Assembly: GCA_012064415.1 (NCBI GenBank)
Contig: SSNU01000229.1
Span: 32,204-96,203, forward strand
Source of the DNA: Gyrodactylus bullatarudis
Lineage: Eukaryota > Platyhelminthes > Monogenea > Gyrodactylidea > Gyrodactylidae
DNA length: 64,000 nucleotides
Direction of reading: 5' to 3'
Of the stretch, positions 36,614 to 48,600 are shown one piece after another. Position 1 is the stretch's first letter; each line of letters starts with the position of its first letter. The translations under genes were made by a program, and so were the position numbers. The notes under the pieces are model-generated. The model worked only from the letters and a program-made list of their open reading frames with translations, was not told the DNA's origin and made no database searches.

Positions 36614-39600
36614 TCAAGAAATACTACAATTAACTGTTCTTTGAATAATTTCTGCTTCTTCTGAGTTAAAATTGATCTTGGGTGTTGTTTGAGCGACTTC
36701 ATTGCCATTGAATGTATCGCAAGATTCTGATGGTGATATAGAAAGGGATTCAATAGTATTTTCACAGGAATTATTACAAGTTTTGAATTCCTTATTGGAA
36801 CAAACTGTTTCTTGGAGATAGACTAGCTCTGGACCGTCATCTTTTTTGGTATCATGGTCAGATTTTAAGGAAGAATTGGACTGAACTTTAACATGATCTT
36901 TATTCGATAAATTTGGAGTATGATTGAAAAAGAGGGTTGACAACTGTTTTGATATTCTACGATGGTTTTCCATAGCATTGTGAATTGACTCACTGAATAA
37001 ATAGGACATTAATATCGAAAGGGTTAAAATGACAAATGGCTTACATTAATTTTGGCTGGACATGACACAGAAATGAATGATAACCAAGGGAATTCTTCAT
37101 TGCCCATACACTAATCTTGTTCATTCCGTTGAATAATCGAGTTAGAGGGTCAAACGAATCAATAGACGTTGTCTTTTTGTAGTCACTGCAATCAGAATCT
37201 CTTATTCTTGTCACATAAACGTCAGTCATTTGGGGAGTATTTGGAATTATAGAAGCGTTTATAGCTAATGACATGACTTTTGATAAATACTTTTCATTCA
37301 AGAGTATGAAACCAATTAACCAGAGAAGATCAAGACAGCTCCCCTTGAGACGAAAATAAACATCGATTGAGTCAACTTTGAGGAGCTGTTCGAATAGATA
37401 GTCAAGTTGTCGCTTAGATCTGTTGAATTTCGATTTTTTCGAATAATACCTGTTTAATAAAGTATATTTCCAATAACTAAGATACAAATTCGTTGCTGAA
37501 CTTACCCGATTTGAGGATATGACTTTCCCAAAGTGACAAGATTACACTCTTTATCCATAGTATAGGTTTTATTCAGGGGTATTATGATGGATCCGTTGGT
37601 GGATCGAATGGTTAAAAATTCAATTTTATCATTTACAATTTCTGGATTACTATTCATCACAGGCATAGATGAACGACGCTCATTAATTCGTTTGTTAATA
37701 ATTTCAGTCTAAAAGTTTTTTACTCATGAGAAATTCGAATGAAATTTACTTGTTTTTCTTGAAAGAAATCTTGCATTTCATTCAGTGATTCACTGCCAGT
37801 CTTACTGACAAGAATAGGATATTCCCAGGAGAAATCATTATGTATTTTGATTAGTTCATCTTCCCAATCTTTAACATGAAGGAGGGTAGCACTTGAAAAA
37901 TAAAAAAAATTAATATTATAAAACATTTAAATCATTTTCTTCAATATGAAAGAGAATAAATGTAGAATGTTTTATTTACTTAAAAGCCATGTTGCTGAAC
38001 AGTAGGCTAGGGTGAAATTTTTTTCCTCCGAACAACTCACGAGAGGACTTACTTTTCTGATAAATTTTAGTAGTCAGATTATGTTTTGCATAATTTTAAG
38101 CACGAAAATCATTCTCCATTATGTCATTGCCCATTTTTCCCACAATATCCCACGGACATGATAAAACAACAAAATTAACCATGAATGAAGCCCCTCTTTA
38201 TGATGAGATTACTATTTTTGAAGACAAAAATTAAGAAACTCATTGAATGGCCAAGATATTCCTGATTTTAGTGATTGTGTAGTAAAAATTCATTGAAAAT
38301 TGAGCGGCGATTTAAAAATTTTTGGATTTTTAAAACCGAATGACATAATGGAGAATCATTTTCGACACATTCTTCAATACAAAATAATGCTTAGAATTGA
38401 TAGTTCTATGAGAAAATTTGGTCCTAATATGAGGTTAAAAATTTCACCCTAGCCTACTGAACAGTATGAAGCCCTATCCTGGAATTGAACCGAATTAAAA
38501 CTAGACGAGTTAGAAGGTGTTTATTTTAATTTCAAATGAAAAGATGAATATCATTCCGAAAAAAATCTCATAGGATATCTAGGAAAAACTGGGGGGGGGA
38601 TTCTCAATTATTTTTCATTCCGATAAGGCTTGATAAGATAAAATTTTAAAAAGACCCACCCAACTCTTGAATCAGACCATCAAGAAAATTCAGGCTTAAT
38701 CTCGAGACAAAAATGTTATTATTTGGTTTCCGTAGTAATGACTTAATTGATCTTCTTTGTATAGAATAAAATCTTGAAAATAAACTTGTCTATAATATGA
38801 TTCAAGTTTGAAATTATTGCTAACAACTAAAATCATAAAAGCTGTCAAAAAATATGGGCAAGATATATGGATATAACCGAATTACAATACTCTCATGAGT
38901 TGATCTTCAGAGAAAAAATTTTTGAAGAATGTGTTATTAGTCAGATTTGTCAAGCTAAAATTCCTCATTCAACAGCAGCTATATTCAAGGAGTCAATATC
39001 CCTGAAAATTTTTCATCTTTGAGAACAATGGAAAACCTACAATCAGTCGGTAGTGGTCAAGGAATTTCCAAGTGTGATTGCAAAAAATCATGAAACAAAA
39101 ATTCATGCAAATGTAAAAAGAATAGTATACTGTACAATTCTAAGTGCCATTATTCTCTTTCTTGTGATAGTAAAAATGAGGATCTAAATTTATTTTAACT
39201 TTGAAATATGTTACTTGAATAAAGCTTGATTTTATTTTACTTCTTAGAAAAAATTACACCAGAATTCTTTCTGTATCATATATTCTAAATTAATATAATT
39301 ATATTAATAGTCCACATTATATAGCGAAAACTACATGTATGTATATTGTACATTGATAATAGATCAAATATATAAATTATACTTTGTGTATAATTTCAGG
39401 GAATTTTCAGTTAAACTAATGAAAAAGTTAATTCATTCATTACTTTAACTAAAAGCTCCCGGTTTTTGATATTCCCTAATTTTATTAGAATAGAAGTAAA
39501 AGATAAAAGTAAATACACCAAATACGTATTTCTTAAAGGATCATCACTGATGATTCATCAGTGGTATCACACTTTAAAAATGATATGAGTTAAATAGTTG

Positions 39601-42600
39601 AATGAAAATAATAATTTACAATTTTGAAAGAAATAGTAAAAGTTTAAGAATAAATGCAAGCTGAAACAACACCAAAACTCTAATTTATTACTTTAACCCT
39701 TGCATGGGAAATGGGGTCTTTTAGACCCCAGGAGAATTTTGAATGGACATAACTTTTTTGTTTCACATTTTTTCTATATGAATTTTTAATATAGCTTCGA
39801 GATAAAAATAACTAACAGTGTTTTTCTTAGTTTGAAGTTATATCTCGTTTGGTTGTTGAACTAGTAACTGATTTTTGAATAGTAACGTATTTGATAAATG
39901 GGATCTTTCAGAATAGAATTGTTTTGATAAAAAACTTATCTTTTACTATCGAATCATTATTTCATTCATGGACAGAAGAAACAGTACTATTCCCTTTGCT
40001 CTCGCTATTCAAGAAGAAATTTTTGAAAATATTGTGACTGATGAAGAATTTCATGATAGTTTTGAAGAAGATCATGTAGAATATCAAAATGAATCAAGCA
40101 GGGATGAATTTGAAAATATTTTGTTAGTCAGTTCATCTCATATTTCTCATATCTCTTTATTTTGGAGTATGTAAGCAGAAGAATATGGAATTAGAAGAAT
40201 TATGGGGAGATGATTTCAGAGCGCAGGTTGTCAAGGAATCAATGACCTATTCCAGATTCACAGTCGTCAAACAGTACATAAGATTCGATAATAAATCATT
40301 GCGAGATATAGGACAAAATAGAGATAAACTTGCTCCAATACGGATGGTATTTCAGGAGTTTATTTTGAATTGCCAGAAGTCATACACACCCTCAGAGCAA
40401 ATAACTGTTGATGAAAAACTGATTTCATTTCGCGGTAGATGTCCATTCAGAGTTTACATGAAAAGTAAACCAGGTAAATATGGAATTAAAGTTTGGGCCG
40501 CGTGTGATGCAAAAACAGCATATATATGCAATGCAGATATCTATATCGGAAAAGAAGGTGATGTGCAAGAAGTTGGTCAAGGATCAAGAGTGGTAAAACA
40601 ATTTATTCATCCATTTCTTAATGCTGGTAGAACAGTAACCTGTGATAATTTTTTTCACAGTATGATTTAGCTTAAAATCTTAAAGCTCATAGCACAGCTA
40701 TTGTGGGTACATGCCGAAAAAATAGATAATTTTTGCCTGTATCATTCCAATGCAGAACCATTGATCCTAGTAGAATTCAATACATATATATAGCAATGAA
40801 GTTTCAATCCTCAGGTATGCTGAAAAGAAAAATAAACCTGTTGTTATGATGTCAACATTGTATCAAAATCCAGATGATAGTGGAACTAAGCCGGAAATAA
40901 TCACATATTATAACGAAACCAAAGGAGGTGTAGACACATTAGACCAGCTTGTAACGAATTACTCCTGTAGAAGATCTACGAATAGATGGCCTCACATGCA
41001 GCACAACCGAATTAGGTATGACAAAACCAGTCAAAGCTCGCTGTTATATATGCCCAAGATCAGTTGACAGAAAGACACAGATAAATTGCAAAAAATTCAA
41101 AAAGAACATTTGCAAGATACATATAATTTCTATATGTGAAAACTGTCATCTATAAACCCGTTAATAATATAAACTTATTCATTCTATATATCTTTCAGCA
41201 ATAAAAATTAGAAAAAATGTCGAAAAATATTCAGATTCACACTTGGGGTCTAGAAGACCCCATTTGTCAAATATGTAATTTTCGTGATTTCCCATGCGAG
41301 GGTTAACTGTAACATACACAAGTACTGATGATAAATGATAATAACTCACTTTTGCTTTGATAGCCAATAGACAAAAGGATCTGTAATTATATTAATGTTG
41401 TCTGGAATGGAAAAGGTCTTGCCACAAAGACGACGTCCAAAATTTGCCCAGATAGAGGCAAGCTGTCTAAGTTTTCTTTCCTTGAGATAATACTCTGACA
41501 ATTGATGGAACATTATTTCGAGGATTTGTATAAAGTTTAAAATCTCTTTATCTGAAAAAAAAGATGTATTAAAAATTCTTCAAGTCTTGAGTTTTGATCT
41601 TTAAAATGGATGAATCGTTGCGAAAAAAGACTTTATTTAAACTCTGATTCTATTTGAACTACATCTGCTATACAAATTGTGTCCTTTTAAAGAGATTCTC
41701 AAGATGATAATTTTTGCTCTAGCTCTTTTTGCTACGGCCTCTTCCTGATATGATAGAGAAAAATTTCGAAGTGGAAATTAATCAGAATAAAAGATTGAGA
41801 CTATCTACAAAATTTCATCAACCTATCGTAAAATTTGAGATTCTGGTAGCAAAATATATTTAACTGAGTTAAGTGTTCTTCAAGATTGGTTTTGAGCTGA
41901 GCTACCGATGACATAGGAAATTTGAGCAAAGTAAGAAGATGCCAGATTGTTTCACAAATAAAGATCTCTATTTCGGGAATACTCTTCAGTGTGATACATG
42001 ACATAAAACTACAGGTTTAACAAATTTGAAAGAGACGGCCTTATTGGTCCAAATTTTAATAGTTATACAATTGGCTCCTCCCTGTTACCAGGTTAGAGAA
42101 ATTAATATAAGAAATCTGAATTATAATTATTCGAAATTTGTACAATCAAAGTGATAATTATTTTTGTAGTCAGCGTTTAGTGGAAAGAAAATTGGTCTAT
42201 TATTGATGAGATTTGGGGTGAAAATGGTATATAAGTAACGTCTACTTGCACATTCACAAAACTCTCGTCACTTTACAGAACTTTGTAATATTGTTAAAGC
42301 TAAACTTGGTTAGAAAATTTAATTCTCTATTCCTTTAAATCACGAATTATATTTGAGTATTGATCTTTATATTATATAATGATCTAACTAGTTTGTATTT
42401 TCCAAAACCAAACTAATCAAGAATCCCTAAAAATGAAATGCCCAGGACTAGCTTATTTAATCATAACTGCAGCTAAGCCAAATATTTTAGTTTAATAATA
42501 TTATAGCTGTCGAAATTATTGGATAATTCAGGTCTAAGGTCTTCTTCTCAGGCAACTTACCATTTTTGTCCAAATGAAAAATGGGATTATTTTCAAAATA

Positions 42601-45600
42601 TTCACGAACAAGAGACGATTTTATTTCCAACTCCTTCTCATCTGAAAAAGAATATTCTTGAAAATTCCATCATTTTACAAATTTCCAATGTATAATTAAA
42701 TTCGAATCAGTACAATTATGGTTAAAATACCATTTGATTGAGCAACTATGCAAAATTTTAAATTTCATTCTCGTACCGAATTCCCAGCAAGTCTCAAAAA
42801 TTCACTATTTCATTCAGGTTTAAAACCCTAATTTTTTCAAATTACCGCTTAACTTTCAATGAATTTTTACTATATCTACTACTATACCTTCTAAGACCAA
42901 CAATTTCAAAATAAGACTTTTGATAATACTCAAATTCATATTTAAATTGATAAATTTCAACCTGAATAATATACTTTGATTTTCATTTCTTTCTTGCTAT
43001 AGATCATTTAACTGTAGTTTCCAACATTTTGACTTTGAAAACAGTAATCTTAGCATGAAAAGAATCTTAGCACAAACAATTTATCTATATTTTGCTTACC
43101 AATAGAAGAAGAGAATTTGAGTAAATTATCTACAAGAGTCCACTTTGATTGTAAAATAGCATGCTGAAATAGTTTGAGCATTGCTAGAATACTAGTAACA
43201 GGCTTCTCAAAAGTTTGAAAGACAATGAGTAAACCAGAGGCAGTTTCCAATTGGCCATCATCAATAGCCTCATGAAACAAATCTTTGGCTGGACGACCAA
43301 GAGCCTTAAATAGAGTTGGCCACCAATCAATTTCTGTCTTGCGAGCACAACGTGTTATAACCATGAGACCAACGGGAAATTCTTGAATGAATGCAAGTAC
43401 TTGAGGAAGGAGTGGATCTGGGATCGGATCTCTGGAAGTTACCTCTTCCCGGAGGACCTCATGGAGTAACAATTCCAAAATGAAAGGAAGTATCTTCCAT
43501 TCACGAATATCTTCAGCTAAATCTAAGGCATAATTGCCCAGACTATACAAAATTAATGTTAAATAAATATCTTGTTTTTAAATGTTTTTAAAAGTGTAAA
43601 TCAATAAAAATTGATTAGAGAAAAATCTATTGAACATTAATTATAACCACTGTGTAATCAAGAAATGACAACTTCTATTGTTTCGATTTTATTTTCTAAT
43701 CATTAAAAATAACCACTATTTTGTTAGGATATTAGGTACAAACAAATACTTTGAGAGACTGGAAAAGTTAATATAAATTTCGTCAACTCATAAAAACATT
43801 ATAACAAGTTAATTTTCGAGTGATACCTTTAAAATAATTACAATTTAATATATGGCAAGAATAATTTTAGGCTGATTTTTTTTAAATTGTTGAAGCTGTC
43901 TAAATGCTTTATTTGATTATACTAAAGCTAGTTGACATGGAGATGAGAATTAACTATTTTTTACAAAAAACCTTAATATTTTTCTCCGGATTCACAGAAA
44001 AAAATAATTTTTTGAATTCCAAAACGGAATGAACTAATAAGATGTGGATATTCGAAAAATTCTGAAAAAAATTCAATCTGACCAAAATTAGGGCCGTTAT
44101 CGAATTTCAAAAATGGATCAAATTTCCACTTTTTCAACTTTTGAACCCGAAACTTTTTAATGATTCGAAGCAGTTAGGTGATGATTTTTTGGATCAAGAT
44201 AAGACAGAGAATTCAAATTTGGCCAAAGAGATACCGAAGATCTCACAGTTTCCGAGAAAAAGTTAAATTTACAGATTCTGGATAATTTGCCTTCGAGATA
44301 ATCGAAAAATTCAAATGGTAACAATTTCCCACAGTAATGACGAACTTCAGTGAACTTCTACAGGTGAATTCAAATTCTTCGTCTAATGTTGATCTCAAAT
44401 AATATCACCTAACTGCTTTTAATCATCGAAATCGATAAAATTTTTGGGTTCAAAAGTTGAAAAAGTGGAAATTTGGTACATTTTTGAAATTCGATAACGG
44501 CCCTAATTTTGGTCAGATTGAATTTTTTCGAATTTCCTCATCTTATTAGTTCATTCCGTTTTAGAATTCAAAAAATTATTTTTTTCTGTGAATCCGGAGA
44601 AAAATATTGAGTTAATTCTCATCTTCATGTTAGGTTTAGATTTCTATTCAGATCAATTTTTATAATTTTGATTGTATTTCATCCTTTTGTATCGGCTAAT
44701 TTCTGCTATAATTTGCTGAGTAATTGAAAATTCGACTTGAGAGGCCTTTCAGTAGAGAAAAACATGAATGAGATAAAAAACAGATATCATCTGGTTCAGG
44801 ATTAAACTCTTAACAAAAGAGGAGTAAGAAAATTTTCCTTCTTAACTTAAACTCTATTTTTGCACATTTGAGAAAGTTGTAAAAAAATAACCTATCCGAA
44901 TTCGAATGCAATAAACGTTGAAGTATCCAAAGCGTAAATAACTTTTTTTTCCTGTAAAATATTTTTATTGACGAATCTTTATTTTTTAACGCCTAGAAAT
45001 CAAAAAAAAGCTGGAATTTCAAGTTAATTTAATTGATGAATTACTACGAATGTTATCAGAAAAGTTCTCTACAAAACTAAGTAAAAAATAAATGTATTTA
45101 AAAATAATTTTAAAACATACTTTTTCTTCAATAATTGCTTGATAATTCTGTACATAAAAGGGTCATACTGAATGGCAAGGGAAAAAAATAAAATTTTTTC
45201 AGAAGTGAAAAATATCAAAAATCTATCAACAAACCTTGTATGAGGGATAGATGGATCTAAGTTTGACCATTGGATGCATGACTGCTTCATTGATTGCAGA
45301 ACCGATTTTTCGATAATCAGCTGATATTTTGACAACCATAAGATTCTTTGGCAGGATGACTGCATTGAGAAAAACCAAGAGAGATTAGAATTATTGATTC
45401 ATGTTTTAAATTTGGAATCAATATTCATTCTAAAAATAATGACTAAAAGAAATGATTATGACGCAGATCAAAATCTTTTTTTACAATACGAGAAGAAAAA
45501 CTTGATTCAGGTTCTTTTTAATATAGAAATTCTCGGATGAAAAAGTTTCCCTATCTATAATTTCATATTTAACCTTGTTTCTGATTTATTTTTTGGGTGA

Positions 45601-48600
45601 GCATTTATCAAGTATTGATTTGGCGCCAGATTCTAATCTTTTGAGTCTTGAGTTTTTAAGGTTTTGATCTAAATATAGATTTGAAGATCACAATCAAAAA
45701 AATACCATTCAGTTTTTAACGAATCTTGGATCATCGAAATTAGACTCCTACGCTTATTCGAGTCCCGTCTAGAAAATTTTATTTTCTCAATTTAGAATTC
45801 AGTTTTGATTTTTTTTATTTTACACAAGAACCCAATTGATAACAGTACACAGTCGTTTTATGAAGGAGAAATTCTTGAAAAATTTATACAAATCAGATAG
45901 TTTCACATAAAAATTGCCTACTTCACATGTTAGGATATTTTTTTACTTATCTTATGCATGCTCAGGTTTATCTCTAGAAACGTATCACTTTGAGAAAATA
46001 AAACGGGGAAAATTATCAAAAAATCAAATTACACACACGATGACGGGGTGATTCTCGAAATCTGATTCAGCATATTTTATTTGTCCAATTGTGATCCTAA
46101 GAACCAACTTTTAATCACATTCTTCCGTGAAAATTTATTTTTATAAATTCTTGAAAGTGGGCTTCATGATCTAGATTCTAAGAAATCTTGATCAAATTCA
46201 ATTTCTCGATGAAAAAACCATAAATTCCTATCTTCATATTGACTAGGTGTACTTATAAAAACAACAAACAATAAATGAATGACTCAAGTTTAACCTTGGG
46301 AAACTCACCAAAGGGAAAATACCCCTTATCTACATTACACAGTAGCATGACTCTACGAATCAGTGGAAGATTTGTCGGATAGTTATTATTAATCTGATTA
46401 TTGATTGATTGTAAATTCGATTGATGAGCTGAGGTTGAAGAAGATGATGGATTACGATTTTTCCTAACTGTCTGCATACGAACTGGCATCCAAAGGAATA
46501 AGCCATGTATACCACAAAATAGCCAGACTGATTGTAGAATCAGTAGTCGATTCAGGAGGCCATGAGAAAGATCATTTTTTCGCTTGATTGCATCATTTGA
46601 GGAGAAGTCTTGGTAATCATTCGAAATCCAGAATAATTCGACATTTGAAGCGATTACTGCTGGCATTATGAACATGGAGTCATCCTGATGAATAAAAAAG
46701 TTAGTCTCTCTGTTATTCTAATTGTATCTAAATAATTGAGCTCGCGTTAATAACTCATACATGAAGAAAAAATTGTAGATTTTTATCGATTCAAAAATGA
46801 ATAAGTGGGAGGTCGGTCAAAAGAAGCTATCAAGATCAGAATTAAACAAGAAAGGTGAATATCACCGTCAAATTTCCGACAGTTCCACCATTTTTGAGAG
46901 ATTTTGAATTAACAAAATTTCATTGACTTTCAAGTTGTGAAAAAGACCAAAAGATCAAAATTCAACACTCGAACGATAATGAGGTTATGCATTAGAACAG
47001 ATTGAGCATAATTTATCTTATTGTCTAACCCTGATCCCAAAAAACTTCTTTCGATCATACTCTCAGTTTCAAATGAATAAAAATTTTCAATTCAAAGTTC
47101 GAAAAAATGGGATTTTGGCGCCAAATTGAAATTTGAAAAATTATCATATTTTCAAGAAAATTAGTTTTTTCTTCGAATGGTAAAAGTAGGCGAATTCGAA
47201 TTCTTGATAAGAACATTGAGAATTTTGTAAAAATCATTGATACCTATCTAGCTGGATTCTAATTTATTATATCAATTAGTTTATTTATAAATACATACTG
47301 ATTCAAAGGTTTTTAATGTAAAATATGGGTCTTGAAAAAACAATAAATGAATCGATGGAAATAATGACAACTCACTTGAGACTGAAGGCGCTTTTTAAAC
47401 TGAGACTGCTCCTGTACTTTGACTGAGTTCTTACTTTTCAACAATTGCAGCGTGTCCTGTTGTGGATTGATTAATAAATTACAATGCTCATGATTTAGAT
47501 TATCCCTCATTTGAAAGACGATAACACGGCCGGAGTAATTAACCATGAGACTATCACAAATTTCCTCATCACAAAAATTGGGACCATTGACATTAACGAG
47601 GGTTAGACGGAGGACACAGCTAGGAAATTTTATCACAGGATACAGGTTGAACTCTTTAACTGGGCATATTTTGACTTTTTTCTCTTCAGTAATCTGAAGA
47701 TGGTACAAGACCAAAGTTCCATCCAGCATTAATAATGAAAGAACATTATTCGAATAGACATCACCATAGACAGGTATTTTTTTCAGGGGAAAATTAATTA
47801 TACTTGATAGGGAATTGATTGAATAAGTTATAATTGAGGGTCTCTGATATTCCAAATCAGTAATGACAGCATAAATGAAGTTTAGCCAAAAGCCCAAGAC
47901 GTTGGAGACACGAAAATTTCTCTCCATTTCCTGGTTGCCGAGAAGATGCCAATTTTGATTGTTTGTATCAGCGTAACAAAATCCTTTATTGGCAGCAACG
48001 ACAATATACTGGGAAAGGTTATCAATAGCGACTTTCTAGAAAAAGAAAGATTTTTTTCTCTTAATTCTCTTCTTTTATTTTTCATTGAAAAATTTTCAGC
48101 CGCTCGCTTTTAACTGGGTGCACGGAAAATAGCAAAAATAATTTTTTTAATTAGCAATTTTAGCAAAATAAAAACAACATTTATAGTAGGGTAAGATATA
48201 AAACAACTCAATAGAAAATAAGATAAAAAAAGTTCCTATTAAACCTTAAATTTTATTTAAATGTGCATAATTTCGATTGAAGATGTCAATTTTAAAATTT
48301 GCGCCACCATTTTTCAATGAATTTTACTACGAGAAATGATAAATTTTAAATTATAGGACACGCTTCTTATGTCAGATTTTCAAGTTAATATTAATATTAA
48401 ATATATTCTGAATAGAGACTGAAAAAATCTGGTCAATTTGAGAAAGTGGGATTTATGCATATCAGAACATGAAAAAATCCAAATTTAGTTTTCATAAAGC
48501 ATAAAGAATCTGTTGGAAGCATCAAATAGGAAATTTTTCGGGCAAAAAGTATCTTTCTTTCTCTATCTATCTATAGAAGTACTTTCATTCAATATTGACC

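Larger units (their letters stand above)
37892..41349 (-). other. RIC1 intron 12 (3458 nt), transposon-filled
   Basis: It holds a hAT-type miniature element (38003-38456), a dispersed repeat (39511-39690) and a decayed piggyBac copy (39697-41302). The piggyBac right end lies only about 43 bp from the exon 12 donor site. 38457-39510 shows nothing else recognisable. Confidence 0.8.

Noticed and set aside
41801..42004. 67-codon minus-strand ORF inside RIC1 intron 11
   Set aside because: The flanking exons join in frame without it and it shows no RIC1 similarity.
46294..46297. Alternative donor GTTAAA for RIC1 exon 7
   Set aside because: The GTGAGT donor at 46308 is stronger and gives the phase that joins FPF to VILPKNLMV; the alternative breaks the frame.
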